A DNA stretch of 64,000 nt from Rhodoferax ferrireducens (GTDB taxonomy: Bacteria; Pseudomonadota; Gammaproteobacteria; Burkholderiales; Burkholderiaceae_C): NCBI RefSeq assembly GCF_003347515.1, contig NZ_QEII01000314.1:118510-182509 (forward strand), written 5' to 3'. The notes beneath the pieces are model-generated. The model searched no databases. It was not told where the DNA came from and saw only the letters and a list, made by a program, of their open reading frames with translations. The position numbers and the translations under genes were made by a program. Shown here in pieces: positions 44,523 through 53,330 of this stretch. The stretch's first letter is position 1; each line of letters opens with the position of its first letter.

Positions 44523-45941
44523 ATGAACAACTCAGAGCGTTGCGGCGGGATGCTGCGGTGGTTTATTGTGCTGCTTCTGGCCTTCATTGTGCTGGGATGT
44601 GGAAGTGGAGGCGGTGGTGAGAATGTCAATGGCATCCAGGCCGTTAACCCGGCAGTGGTACCTGGCGCTCCTGGCGCTATTCCACCCGGAACAACCCCAT
44701 CGGGTACCGCACTGGCAGGCACCACTTCCTCCGGCACCGCCTTATCAGGGAGCTCATCCGGTACGGGCTCATCGGGTACCGGTTTAACGGGTACCGGTTC
44801 CGCAGGAACCATCCCATCAGGCTCTGGTTCATCTGGAACTACACCATCGGGTACCGCGCCATCCGGCACCACTGGCACGGGCAACGGCCCGACAGTCCTC
44901 TCTTCCAATCCCACCAATGGGGCCATCAACGTGGCAGTCAGTACCATTGGGTCTGGCAACGTAGTGATCCCGAGAACCATCAGCGCAACGTTTAGCGAAG
45001 CAATGAATCCGGCATCGATCGTTTCACCCGCCGTGTCTTTTACGGTCAAGGAAACGGCCAGCGGTAGCAGCGTTGCGGGTAGTGTCAGCATGAATGCCAC
45101 AAATACCATTGCGACTTTCGCGCCGCATGCCGTTCTGGCCAGCAATAGGCAATTCACCGCGATCGTTACCACTGCGGCCAGCAACCCGGCTGGCACCGCC
45201 CTCGTCAGCAACTACGGCTGGAGCTTTACGACAGGGACGCAAATCGGCCAAGCGCCCATCAACCTCGGAACTGCGGCCAATTTCATGGTCTTGGGTGGCA
45301 CGTCCATCGCTAATAGCAGCGCAGCGTCCAACCCGACCCGAGTCAATGGCCAGTTGGGCATCGATCCAGGCAGTGCCACCAATGTGACTGGCTTTAGCGA
45401 CTCCACGCCTTCGGGGACAGGCATCATTCTGACGGGCGGCATACAGTTTGGTCCGATCATCAGGCAGGCCAAAAACGACTTGTCTGCAGCGCTTGCCGAG
45501 GCGAATGCCCGGACCAATAATCAAATCTCGGTGGGTAGCAACGATCTGGCCTCGACCATGGTCAACGGCGGCAGCCCCGGCGTCTACCCACCCGGCTTGT
45601 ACGCGTCCGTGTCGACGCTCATTTTGAATGCCGGCAACATGACGCTTGATGCCAAAGGCGACCCGGATGCGATCTGGGTGTTCAAGGCAGGAAGCCATCT
45701 CATCGTGGGCGACACGCGCCAGATTCTGCTGCTCAACGGCGCCAAGGCCGCCAATGTTTTCTGGACCCTGGGCAGTTCAGCAACCCTGGGTGATCAGGTT
45801 GGTTTTAAGGGCAATATTCTGGCCGGTACATCCAATACGCTGGGCACCACATCGGCGCTCGGCACCACGGTGGAAGGGCGCATGCTGTCCGTTTCCGGAC
45901 TGAACATGTACGCGGCCACGGTCAACGCGCCAGCCCCGTAA
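44523..45941 (+). CDS. Lipoprotein with Ig-like and DUF3494 (ice-binding) domains
   Basis: 472-residue surface lipoprotein. The lipobox is IVLGC (Cys26), followed by a Gly/Ser/Thr/Pro linker of five-residue repeats (about 56-118), a bacterial Ig-like domain of the Big_5 type (about 122-240, TVLSSNPTNGAINVAVS...ISATFSEAMNP) and a DUF3494 domain (about 245-472, INLGTAANFMVLGGTSI, DPDAIWVFKAGSHLIVGD, AANVFWTLGSSATLGDQVGF). DUF3494 is the fold of known ice-binding proteins, but many homologues are plain adhesins. AGGGAG at 44511 sets ATG 44523. Monocistronic. Confidence 0.88.
   Translation: MNNSERCGGMLRWFIVLLLAFIVLGCGSGGGGENVNGIQAVNPAVVPGAPGAIPPGTTPSGTALAGTTSSGTALSGSSSGTGSSGTGLTGTGSAGTIPSGSGSSGTTPSGTAPSGTTGTGNGPTVLSSNPTNGAINVAVSTIGSGNVVIPRTISATFSEAMNPASIVSPAVSFTVKETASGSSVAGSVSMNATNTIATFAPHAVLASNRQFTAIVTTAASNPAGTALVSNYGWSFTTGTQIGQAPINLGTAANFMVLGGTSIANSSAASNPTRVNGQLGIDPGSATNVTGFSDSTPSGTGIILTGGIQFGPIIRQAKNDLSAALAEANARTNNQISVGSNDLASTMVNGGSPGVYPPGLYASVSTLILNAGNMTLDAKGDPDAIWVFKAGSHLIVGDTRQILLLNGAKAANVFWTLGSSATLGDQVGFKGNILAGTSNTLGTTSALGTTVEGRMLSVSGLNMYAATVNAPAP
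44688..44876 (+). repeat. 15-bp coding tandem repeat (GTxxS linker)
   Basis: About thirteen units of 15 bases encode a GTTPS/GTALA/GTGSS-type five-residue period. The DNA repeats GGTACCG and CATC(G/A)GG words. Such arrays can expand or shrink by slippage, which would change the length of the linker that holds the ice-binding domain off the membrane. Confidence 0.8.
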
Positions 45942-45975
45942 GGCCGTTAGACTGCGGGTTTCTGCTTTTATTCAA

Positions 45976-46962
45976 ATGCCATCTATAAAGCGTATCGCCG
46001 CGCTCGTCACCCGTCTAGCCCTTCTCGTCCTGCTCGGCGGCTGCGCCTCGCGTGAGCCGCTGGACCCGGCCTATTTCGAGATCGAGCCGGGCCGCCTGCC
46101 CGCCGCGGACGTGTCACTCCATATTCCCGGCCTCGGCCCCTGCACCGACAACCCGGACCGCACGCTGCGTTTGAACGCCAGTCAGCCGGTCAATGTGCTG
46201 GTGCATGGTTGTTTTGGCTCCTCCGGTCAGTTCCGCGGCTTGGCGCAGGTGCTGGCTTTTCATGGTCAACAGACGGCCTGCTTCACCTACGATGACCGTG
46301 CCGCACTCACGTTCAGTGCCACCGAATTGCGCGGCGCCGTCAATCAACTCGCGGCGCAAACCCGTTCACCGCAAATCACCGTGATCGGACACAGCCAGGG
46401 CGCACTGGTCGCACGCAAGTCGCTGACCGAACTCCCGCTCACGCCGCCGCAGGGCGGCCCCGCGGAGCTGCGCCTGGTGACCATCTCCGGCCCCTTTGCA
46501 GGCATTGCAGCGGCGCAAACCTGCGGCAAGGCTTGGCTGTATCCGTTCACGCTGGGCCTGTTGCCGGCGAGCTGCTACTTGGTGACCGGTGCCAAGTGGG
46601 CCGACATCACCAACGGATCACGCTTCATCCGCGAGCCTGGCGCCCTTGTGCCGCAGGTCAGCAACTACCTGAAAATCGACACCGACGAGCGCGGCAGTTG
46701 CCGCCGCGAGGAGGGCGGACGCTGCGTGGAAGACGATGATGTGTTCTCGCTGGCCGAGCAGCGCAACGCGCTGGTGGAGACCGATTCACGCACACAACGC
46801 GTGGAGGCGCGTGCCGGCCATGTCGAGATCGTGGGCGACAAGCGCGTATCGCCCCTTAAGCTGATCTCCATCCTGCAGGCACAGGGCGTGCTGCACGCCA
46901 CCGCGCCAGAGCGTTTGACGGCTTTCAGCCGATTGCTCGCCCGGGTCTATCAGGACTTTTGA
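45976..46962 (+). CDS. Alpha/beta hydrolase lipoprotein, lipase-like
   Basis: 328-residue lipoprotein (LALLVLLGGCAS lipobox). The hydrolase fold has the oxyanion strand NVLVHGCFGSSGQFRGLAQVL and the nucleophile elbow GHSQG (ITVIGHSQGALVARKSL), as in extracellular lipases. The catalytic His may be in EARAGHVEIVGD. There are many cysteines. Probably anchored in the periplasmic face of the outer or inner membrane. Substrate is unknown. Confidence 0.82.
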   Translation: MPSIKRIAALVTRLALLVLLGGCASREPLDPAYFEIEPGRLPAADVSLHIPGLGPCTDNPDRTLRLNASQPVNVLVHGCFGSSGQFRGLAQVLAFHGQQTACFTYDDRAALTFSATELRGAVNQLAAQTRSPQITVIGHSQGALVARKSLTELPLTPPQGGPAELRLVTISGPFAGIAAAQTCGKAWLYPFTLGLLPASCYLVTGAKWADITNGSRFIREPGALVPQVSNYLKIDTDERGSCRREEGGRCVEDDDVFSLAEQRNALVETDSRTQRVEARAGHVEIVGDKRVSPLKLISILQAQGVLHATAPERLTAFSRLLARVYQDF

Positions 46963-47021
46963 GGGAACTTGGGCGCCTGCTCAGGCTTCATCCTTCTTTC
47001 TCATTTACCGGCCGATTACAT

Positions 47022-47236
47022 CTATGAATGCCATTGAAGACAATGCCTGGCGGGCGGGCTGAAGTTTGATACCGTCGTCCAGGACCAGATCAAGAAGGGC
47101 CAGCTCGACGCGCTGCCCGCGCTCGGTGTTGTGGGGGTGAGCAAGGGCTTGCAAGGCTTTGTTGACGCTTTGGCGACTCACGCCCAGCCCTTGCGCTTTT
47201 TATCATCTCAGCTTCAACTCACAATAGGAGACACCG
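47022..47236 (+). pseudogene. Possible remnant of a lost gene
   Basis: A short ATG frame stops after 12 codons (47022-47060); then another frame reads FDTVVQDQIKKGQLDALPAL and GVVGVSKGLQGFVDAL with coding-like composition and runs into the next gene's start. This looks like the C-terminal end of a protein broken by a frameshift. I cannot name the family. Nothing else is visible in 46963-47236. Confidence 0.3.
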
Positions 47237-47779
47237 ATGGCATCCCCTTTTCGTCCCGCCAGCACCTTGCTGATTCAATATGCGCAATACCACCGTGACC
47301 GCCGCAACATTGCGACCCACTTTATCGGCATCCCCTTGATCGTGTTTGGCGTGGCGGTGTTGCTCGCACGCGTCTCGCTGCCATTGGCAGGGCTGGCACT
47401 GACCCCGGCCTGCATCGTCGGTGGCTTGGTCACGCTGTGGTATCTCAGCCGTGGCAATCTGGTGTTGGGTCTGGCCGTCAGCGCGGCTACGTGGGGCCTG
47501 ATCGCGCTGGCCCATCTGTTCGCCAGTGGCAGCCTGGGCCTCTGGCTGGGCTGGGGCCTCGGCAGCTTTGTCGTGGGGTGGATCAGCCAGTTCATTGGCC
47601 ACTATTACGAAGGCTGCAAGCCCGCTTTTGTCGATGACTTGATTGGCCTGCTGGTGGGCCCGATGTTTGTTACCGCCGAAGCCTTGTTTGCCCTGGGCTG
47701 GGAGCCAGCTTTGCATGCCGAGATAGAGCGTACGGCCGGGCCCACCGTGATGCGTGACCTGTCCCGCCTGCCTTCATAA
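47237..47779 (+). CDS. DUF962/Mpo1-like membrane protein
   Basis: 180-residue integral membrane protein with four hydrophobic segments. The family motifs are at both ends: QYHRDRRNIATHFIGIPLIV at residues 17-36 and WISQFIGHYYEGCKPAFVDD around 113-132, with the conserved histidines that would bind iron. Yeast Mpo1 is an Fe(II) dioxygenase that shortens 2-hydroxy fatty acids; bacterial members are uncharacterised. AGGAG before ATG 47237. Single gene. Confidence 0.88.
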   Translation: MASPFRPASTLLIQYAQYHRDRRNIATHFIGIPLIVFGVAVLLARVSLPLAGLALTPACIVGGLVTLWYLSRGNLVLGLAVSAATWGLIALAHLFASGSLGLWLGWGLGSFVVGWISQFIGHYYEGCKPAFVDDLIGLLVGPMFVTAEALFALGWEPALHAEIERTAGPTVMRDLSRLPS

Positions 47780-47884
47780 CGCCCAAGCTGGCTGCAACTC
47801 ATCCGTGCGGCCCGCGCGTGGTGGAGGCCTTGCACCAACAGGGCCTGACGCGGACCGATCGGAGCGGTCAGGGCTCGCAACAAT

Positions 47885-47940
47885 AACTCCTAAATTGATA
47901 GTTGCTCACGCTTATTTCATGAGGGCTAGAGCCCTATTTG
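47885..47940 (+). repeat. Dispersed intergenic repeat, copy 5
   Basis: Forward copy with AAATTGATAGTTGCTCACGC, CTTATTTCATG and the perfect hairpin end AGGGCTAGAGCCCT. It ends 12 bases before the ubiD stop codon, so it lies at the 3' ends of two converging genes. Confidence 0.75.
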
Positions 47941-47951
47941 CTTGAAACCTT

Positions 47952-49436
47952 CTAAGAGCCCAGCGTCTGCCAGATATGCTCCATTTTGGCCGTCACCCCG
48001 GGCGTCATCTGCATGGTGCGCCCCCACTCGCGGCTGGTCTCGCCCGGCCACTTGTTGGTGGCGTCCAGCCCCATCTTGCTGCCGAGGCCGCTCACGGGCG
48101 AGGCGAAGTCGAGGTAGTCGATCGGCGTGCTGTCCACCAGCAAGGTGTCGCGCGTCGGGTCCATGCGCGTGGTGATGGCCCAGATCACGTCGGGCCAGTC
48201 GCGGATGTTGATGTCCTCGTCCACCACCACGATGAACTTGGTGTACATGAACTGGCGCAGAAAACTCCAGATGCCAAACATCACGCGCCGGGCGTGGCCG
48301 GGGTAGGACTTCTTGATGCTCACCACCGCCATGCGGTAGCTGCAGCCCTCGGGCGGCAGGTAGAAATCGATGATCTCGGGGTACTGGCGCTGCAGCAACG
48401 GCACAAACAATTCGTTCAGGGCCAAGCCCAGCATGGCCGGCTCGTCCGGTGGTTTGCCGGTGTAGGTGGAGTGGTAGATCGGCTCGCGTTTGAGCGTGAC
48501 GCGGTCGATGGTGAACACCGGGAACGCGGCCTGCTCGTTGTAATAACCGGTGTGGTCGCCGTACGGGCCTTCGAGCGCGTGCTCGAAGCCACTGGCGTGC
48601 GCGGCGTCGGGGTAGATGTGGCCTTCGAGCACGATCTCCGCTGAGGCCGGCACGCGCAACTCGCTGCCCAGCGCCTTCACCAGCTCGGTGCGGCTGCCGC
48701 GCAACAGGCCGGCGAACTGGTATTCGGACAGGCTGTCGGGCACCGGTGTCACCGCGCCCAGAATGGTGGCCGGGTCGGCGCCCAGCGCCACGCACACCGG
48801 ATAGGGCTGGCCGGGGTGCAGCGCACCGTGTTCCTTGAAGTCCAACGCGCCGCCACGCTGCGGCAGCCAGCGCATGATGACCTTGTTGCGGGCCAGCACC
48901 TGTTGCCGGTAGATGCCCAGGTTTTGCCGCGCTTTGTGTGGGCCTTGTGTAATCACCAGACCCCAGGTGATGAGCGGCGCCACATCGCCGGGCCAGCAAT
49001 GCTGGATAGGCAGGCGGGCCAGATCAACATCCTGGCCTTCCCACATCACCTCCTGGCAGGCGGCGTTGCGCAGCTCTTTGGGCGCCATGTTCCAGAGGGT
49101 TTTGACCATGCTGCCCAGGCCCATCAAATCCTTGAAGCCCTTGGGCGCTTCGGGTTCCTTGAGCATGGCCAGCACATGGCCGAACTGGCGCAACTCCGAC
49201 ACATCGCTCACGCCCATGCCCAGCGCGACGCGGCGCGTGCTGCCAAACAGGTTGCCCAGCACCGGGATGCTGTGGCCGGTGGGGTTTTCGAACAACAAAG
49301 CGGGGCCGCCCGCGCGCAAACTGCGGTCGCACAAGGCGGTCATCTCCAGATACGGCGAGACGGGTTGCGGGACGCGCTTGAGCTCACCGAGCTGCTCCAG
49401 CTGGGCGATAAAGTCTCTTAAATCACGATAGGACAT
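47952..49436 (-). CDS. ubiD: 4-hydroxy-3-polyprenylbenzoate decarboxylase
   Basis: Prenylated-FMN-dependent decarboxylase that removes the ring carboxyl group in ubiquinone synthesis; 494 residues, standard length. The family text is present throughout: MSYRDLRDFIAQLEQLGELK at the start, GLVITQGPHKARQNLGIYR in the prFMN/metal domain, and the catalytic-region EGPYGDHTGYYNEQAAFPVF. Its cofactor is made by UbiX, encoded 159 bases upstream on the same strand. Between them lies a long hairpin repeat, which may set the ratio of the two messages. Confidence 0.96.
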   Translation of the reverse strand: MSYRDLRDFIAQLEQLGELKRVPQPVSPYLEMTALCDRSLRAGGPALLFENPTGHSIPVLGNLFGSTRRVALGMGVSDVSELRQFGHVLAMLKEPEAPKGFKDLMGLGSMVKTLWNMAPKELRNAACQEVMWEGQDVDLARLPIQHCWPGDVAPLITWGLVITQGPHKARQNLGIYRQQVLARNKVIMRWLPQRGGALDFKEHGALHPGQPYPVCVALGADPATILGAVTPVPDSLSEYQFAGLLRGSRTELVKALGSELRVPASAEIVLEGHIYPDAAHASGFEHALEGPYGDHTGYYNEQAAFPVFTIDRVTLKREPIYHSTYTGKPPDEPAMLGLALNELFVPLLQRQYPEIIDFYLPPEGCSYRMAVVSIKKSYPGHARRVMFGIWSFLRQFMYTKFIVVVDEDINIRDWPDVIWAITTRMDPTRDTLLVDSTPIDYLDFASPVSGLGSKMGLDATNKWPGETSREWGRTMQMTPGVTAKMEHIWQTLGS

Positions 49437-49501
49437 TGGGGTACTCCGTCATTGCGAGCCTCCAGTTCCGCGTCTGAACCGCATGGGCCTTGAACCACCG
49501 G

Positions 49502-49576
49502 CCGTCACTGCGAGCGAAGCGCGGCAATCCATGCATTCAGAAGTCATGGATTGCTTCACTGCGTTCGCAATGACGG
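49502..49576. repeat. Long-stem hairpin repeat, copy 1
   Basis: CCGTCACTGCGAGCGAAGCG and GGCAATCCATG on the left arm pair with CATGGATTGC and TTCGCAATGACGG on the right. An extra half copy, CCGTCATTGCGAGC, lies at 49446-49459, near the ubiD ribosome site. Family shared with 51175-51239 and 54526-54590. Confidence 0.8.
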
Positions 49577-49595
49577 TTGATGCTGCGGGGGCGGT

Positions 49596-50213
49596 TCATG
49601 GTGCGGGGGTGCTTACGGACTGAAGCGGCAGGCCGCTCCAGCGCGGCGCCTGTGGCTGAGCCAGGCCCAGCAAATCGACCACCCGGCTGACGGTGTGGTC
49701 CACCATCTCAGCCAGGGTCTGCGGCCGGTGATAAAAACTGGGCACGGGCGGGAAGATGATGCCGCCCATTTCGGTCACGTTGGTCATGTTGCGCAGGTGC
49801 GCGAGGTTCAGCGGGGTTTCGCGCACCATCAAAATCAGCCGGCGTCGTTCCTTCAGCATCACATCGGCGGCGCGCGCCATCAGGTTGTCCGACAGGCCAT
49901 GGGCCACCGTCGCCAGCATGCGCATGGAGCAAGGCGCCACCACCATGCCGTCGCATTGAAACGAACCGCTGGCAATGGCCGCGCCGACCTCGCGCACCGG
50001 GTAGGCCACATCGGCCAGTGCCTCCAGGTCGGCGCGGCTCATGTCCAGTTCTTGCTGCAGATTGAGCAGGCCGGCGTCGGACACGGTCAAATGGGTTTGC
50101 ACGTTGCCCAGGGCGCGCAAGACCTGCAGCAGGCGCACGCCGTAGACGGCACCGCTGGCGCCGGAGATGGCGACGATGATGCGTGTGGGCGCTTGTGAGT
50201 CAATGGCTTGCAT
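49596..50213 (-). CDS. ubiX: Flavin prenyltransferase UbiX
   Basis: Makes the prenylated FMN cofactor used by UbiD; 205 residues. FMN-binding motif IIVAISGASGAVYGVRLLQV, the catalytic-region VVAPCSMRMLATVAHGLSDN, and the C-terminal RETPLNLAHLRNMTNVTEMG then FPPVPSFYHRPQTLAEMVDH are all diagnostic. There is no purine-rich ribosome site before the ATG (it follows a run of C), so translation may be weak. It follows the DGC-domain gene by 26 bases and is probably in one transcript with it. Confidence 0.95.
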   Translation of the reverse strand: MQAIDSQAPTRIIVAISGASGAVYGVRLLQVLRALGNVQTHLTVSDAGLLNLQQELDMSRADLEALADVAYPVREVGAAIASGSFQCDGMVVAPCSMRMLATVAHGLSDNLMARAADVMLKERRRLILMVRETPLNLAHLRNMTNVTEMGGIIFPPVPSFYHRPQTLAEMVDHTVSRVVDLLGLAQPQAPRWSGLPLQSVSTPAP

Positions 50214-50239
50214 GGGGGGGAGGACTTGGATGCCGTGGT

Positions 50240-50644
50240 TTACCCGATGGACTGGGATGTGTCTGATGGGCCCAGTCCCGGCGTTTGCAGATCGGTCATC
50301 ACTTGGGTCAGCACCGTCTGGGCTTCTGCGAGGTCAAAGTCGGCGTGGTAGCGCTTCTTCACGCCATACTGGTTCAATTGGTAATGCCGGTGCGCCACCA
50401 GCCCGTGCCGCGCCAGACAACTCTTGACGCAGACCAGCGGGCATCCGTCCAGCGCGATGATCGCGCGCCCCGAATGGACAACCTTCAGCAGGTAAGGTAC
50501 GTCGCCGCCGACGCCAGCGATGCATGACATTTCGGCCGCGCCGCGCCGGTCCAGCTGCAAGGCCACATGGTTGGCCAGTTGGGCCGCGCTGGAGCAACCG
50601 GAACAGGCGTAAACCAGCGGCCGATGGTGTTGGTTTGGGTGCAT
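50240..50644 (-). CDS. DGC-domain putative zinc-binding protein
   Basis: 134-residue cysteine-rich protein of the DGC family (named after its Asp-Gly-Cys motif). Cysteines: YACSGCSSAAQLANHVA near the N-terminus, EMSCIAGVGG in the middle, and ALDGCPLVCVKSCLARHG, the signature. The pattern suggests a metal or Fe-S site. ATG 50644 is preferred over GTG 50653 because GGTGG lies before it. Family function is unknown. Position between ubiX and ubiT, all on the same strand, hints at a job in anaerobic quinone synthesis or metal supply for it. Confidence 0.85.
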   Translation of the reverse strand: MHPNQHHRPLVYACSGCSSAAQLANHVALQLDRRGAAEMSCIAGVGGDVPYLLKVVHSGRAIIALDGCPLVCVKSCLARHGLVAHRHYQLNQYGVKKRYHADFDLAEAQTVLTQVMTDLQTPGLGPSDTSQSIG

Positions 50645-50672
50645 GGCAACCACCGGCTTGGCTCAGGTTGAC

Positions 50673-51146
50673 TCAGTGGGGGATCAAGCGGGCGCGCAGT
50701 CGCGTGAGCACGTTCAAGGGCTTGAATTGCTCCAGATTGAACACCGGCAGCTCAATGGCATCCAGCGTGTTTTTGACCAGCAGGCCCAGCTCGGTGTCGC
50801 CTTCCATGGACAGGCGGCGGCTGAAGAACAGGGTGTCGGGGTCTTCCTGGCGACGGGCCAGCAAGACAAAGTCGTAGGCACTGGCGCTGATGGTCAGGTC
50901 GGCCGCGCCTTTGTTGGTACAGGCGGCAAAGCGGCCGTTGACCCATTCAAAGTCAAAGGCCCACTGGGTGTCGGTCACGCGCAGGCGCAGTTTTTTGCCC
51001 ACCAGCATCTGCGTCACGTCGGGCGCCAGACGCTTGGCCAGCGCCAGGTTCAAGCCGGTCACAAACAGCAGCGAGCCCGGGTAGGCGGGCAGGCGCGACA
51101 GGAGACTGCCCATGGGTGGTGGCAGGAGAAAAGGGCTTGTGCTCAT
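50673..51146 (-). CDS. ubiT: Anaerobic ubiquinone biosynthesis accessory factor UbiT
   Basis: SCP2-domain lipid carrier needed for oxygen-independent ubiquinone synthesis; 157 residues. The SCP2 fold text (GKKLRLRVTDTQWAFDFEWV, ADLTISASAYDFVLLARRQE, DPDTLFFSRRLSMEGDTELG) is like E. coli UbiT (YhbT). It is thought to present the hydrophobic intermediates to the UbiUV hydroxylase, whose genes lie just upstream on the same strand. AAGGAAG precedes the ATG. Confidence 0.93.
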   Translation of the reverse strand: MSTSPFLLPPPMGSLLSRLPAYPGSLLFVTGLNLALAKRLAPDVTQMLVGKKLRLRVTDTQWAFDFEWVNGRFAACTNKGAADLTISASAYDFVLLARRQEDPDTLFFSRRLSMEGDTELGLLVKNTLDAIELPVFNLEQFKPLNVLTRLRARLIPH

Positions 51147-51174
51147 GCTGCTTCCTTGAATCGTTTTGTTTAGT

Positions 51175-51239
51175 CGTCATTGCGAGCGCAGCGCGGCAAT
51201 CCAGGGGTCGTGGATTGCCGCGCTGCGCTCGCAATGACG
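51175..51239. repeat. Long-stem hairpin repeat, copy 2
   Basis: The best copy: two 29-base arms, perfectly complementary, around a 7-base loop GGGGTCG. The left arm starts CGTCATTGCGAGCGCAGCGC and ends CAATCCA. It lies between ubiV and ubiT and should form a very stable RNA hairpin in their mRNA. Confidence 0.9.
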
Positions 51240-51246
51240 GTCATGG

Positions 51247-52152
51247 TTAAGCAAGTTCGGTGCTCTGTGCGAGCTGCTCCAGCCCCGGCTTGCCGTACCA
51301 GTAGCCGTTGCAGGCCTGATCCGGCATCAACCCGTCCATGGTCTGCAGGGCCGCTTCGACGCTGCTTTGCTGCGTCAGCACGTCATGGAACAAATGAACA
51401 ATCTCAGCCGTGTGCTGCGACTGCGGGCTGATGCGCACCACATCCACGCCCATGGCCTGCATCGGGCCCAGTTCCGGCAGCAGGTTGTAGACCTTGGCCG
51501 ACTGGGTTTGCGTGCCATTGAGCACCAGAAAACCCTCGTTCTCGCGGGTGCGCATCAGCAGGCCGTCAGCGTGCGCCAGGCAGCTGAACTGGCAGTCGTC
51601 CTTCGGCAAATTGCGGTGGCGCGCGGTAAAACAACGGGCTGAGAACGCCAGCGGCATGCGGCCATAAACGAAGACTTCGGTCTGCAGTCCGGCGGGGCGG
51701 CCCTGCTGCATCAGCGCCAGGTCGTCACGCCCCATCTCCAGCGGCATCACCCAGCGCTGGATGCCCAGACCGGCCATCCATTGCAAGGTCGGTACGTTGT
51801 AAATGTTCAAGTGCGGGCCGGCGATGAAAGGGGCTTTGCCGCTCAGGCAGTGGGCGGCGCCCATGTCGTTGGCTTCAACCAGAAAGTCGCCGTTGGCCGC
51901 GATTTTGTGCAGCACCGTCACATCGGCGCCCGACTCGATCAGCACCTGGGTCGACAGCACCACCTCCTTGCCGGCGTCACGCAAGCGCCCGGCAATGCTC
52001 AGCCAGTCGGCCAGGCGCAGCTCGTGGCGGCGCGAACAGACGGTTTCGCCCAGATACACGATATCCACCGGGGTCGCCGCGATGGCTTTGTAGAAGTCGA
52101 ACACGTCATTGCGCGCCCAGTAGTACAGCAGCGGTCCTAAAGAAATCTTCAT
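51247..52152 (-). CDS. ubiV: Anaerobic ubiquinone hydroxylation subunit UbiV (U32 family)
   Basis: Peptidase-U32-family Fe-S protein that with UbiU hydroxylates the ubiquinone ring without oxygen; 301 residues from ATG 52152. The four cluster cysteines, Cys39, Cys174, Cys187 and Cys191 (GETVCSRRHEL; RCFTARHRNLPKDDCQFSC), have the same spacing as E. coli UbiV C39/C180/C193/C197. An in-frame start at 52167 would overlap ubiU, but 52152 gives the family N-terminus MKISLGPLLYYW. It starts 5 bases after the ubiU stop. Confidence 0.95.
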   Translation of the reverse strand: MKISLGPLLYYWARNDVFDFYKAIAATPVDIVYLGETVCSRRHELRLADWLSIAGRLRDAGKEVVLSTQVLIESGADVTVLHKIAANGDFLVEANDMGAAHCLSGKAPFIAGPHLNIYNVPTLQWMAGLGIQRWVMPLEMGRDDLALMQQGRPAGLQTEVFVYGRMPLAFSARCFTARHRNLPKDDCQFSCLAHADGLLMRTRENEGFLVLNGTQTQSAKVYNLLPELGPMQAMGVDVVRISPQSQHTAEIVHLFHDVLTQQSSVEAALQTMDGLMPDQACNGYWYGKPGLEQLAQSTELA

Positions 52153-52157
52153 GTGGT

Positions 52158-53216
52158 TCACTTCCATGGCCGGTGGTAGGCGCCGAGCGTGTGTTGCTGT
52201 CCTTCGGCGACCTTGTCCAGGTCACTCATCCAGGTCGGTTTGGCCGTGTAGCGGTGCGGGTTGTCGCGGCAGTTGTCGATGGCTTCGCGCCACACCTTGG
52301 TGACTTGGGCCACGTAGGCCGGGCTGCGCTGGCGGCCTTCGATCTTGATGGCGCGCACGCCCATCTTCATCAGCTGTGGCAGCAGCTCCAGCGTGTTGAG
52401 GCTGGTGGGCTCTTCAATGGCGTAATAGTTTTTGTCGTCACCGACGTCAAAACGGCCTTTGCACAAAGTGGGATAACCGGCGTTTTCACCGGGGCTGTAG
52501 CGGTCAATCAGCACGCCGTTCAGACGCGACTCGCGGCCCTGCGGCGTCTCCACCCAGCGCACCGCTTTGGGTGGCGAACAGACACCGTTGGTATTGGGCG
52601 CTTCGCCGGTCACGTAGCTGGAGAGCGCGCAACGCCCTTCCACCATGACGCACAGGCTGCCAAAGCCGAACACTTCAATTTCGACCGGTGTTTTTTCCCG
52701 CACCTGCTCGACCTGCATCATTGACAAGACGCGCGGCAGCACGGCGCGTGCGATGCCAAAGTGCTGGTGGTAGAAATTGATGGCCTCGTAGTTGGTGGCC
52801 GAACCTTGCACCGACAGATGCAGGCGCAGATCCGGCTGGTGCTTGATGGCGTAGGCCATCAAGCCCGGGTCCGCCAGAATGACCGCGTCCACCCCGCTGT
52901 GGGCGGCGCGGTCTATGGCCCTTTGCCACACTTGCGGGCTGGCCGCCTGCGGGTAGGTGTTGAGCGCCACCAGCACTTTGCGGCCCCGGTCGTGCGCGTA
53001 GCGAATGCCGGTGTTGATGGCGGCCTCGTCAAAATTGAGACCGGCAAAGTTGCGCGCGTTGGTGGCGTCGCGAAAACCGAGGTACACACAGTCCGCGCCG
53101 TGGTCAATGGCGGCTTTCAGGGCGGGCAGGCTGCCGGCCGGGCAGACCAGCTCCAGGGGCGGTGTCACGGGTGTCCCATGCGGGGGCGCGAGAGAGCTTT
53201 CGGCTAAGGAATTCAT
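52158..53216 (-). CDS. ubiU: Anaerobic ubiquinone hydroxylation subunit UbiU (U32 family)
   Basis: Partner of UbiV, 352 residues. The four Fe-S cysteines are Cys189, Cys196, Cys213 and Cys252 (GSLCVMVEGRC, NGVCSPPKAVRW, PTLCKGRFD), with gaps of 7, 17 and 39 residues, identical to E. coli UbiU C169/C176/C193/C232. The ~20-residue N-terminal lead (MNSLAESSLAPPHGTPVTPP) is extra. The complex needs prephenate as oxygen donor and works under anaerobic or nitrate-respiring conditions. An FNR-like box lies 115-128 bases upstream. Confidence 0.95.
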   Translation of the reverse strand: MNSLAESSLAPPHGTPVTPPLELVCPAGSLPALKAAIDHGADCVYLGFRDATNARNFAGLNFDEAAINTGIRYAHDRGRKVLVALNTYPQAASPQVWQRAIDRAAHSGVDAVILADPGLMAYAIKHQPDLRLHLSVQGSATNYEAINFYHQHFGIARAVLPRVLSMMQVEQVREKTPVEIEVFGFGSLCVMVEGRCALSSYVTGEAPNTNGVCSPPKAVRWVETPQGRESRLNGVLIDRYSPGENAGYPTLCKGRFDVGDDKNYYAIEEPTSLNTLELLPQLMKMGVRAIKIEGRQRSPAYVAQVTKVWREAIDNCRDNPHRYTAKPTWMSDLDKVAEGQQHTLGAYHRPWK

Positions 53217-53330
53217 TGTGGGCTTTGGAGTGGGCCACCTGTGCCGAAGGGGTCAGGCACGTCGCAGAGGGCCCCAAAAGGCAGGCAAATTTGCATGCGG
53301 CAAAGTTATCAGACCCGAGCTGAAAATCCG

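Noticed and set aside
44523..45941. GTCC/GGTACC-rich region read as a regulatory array
   Set aside because: The repeats stay in frame and code for a linker, so a coding tandem repeat explains them.
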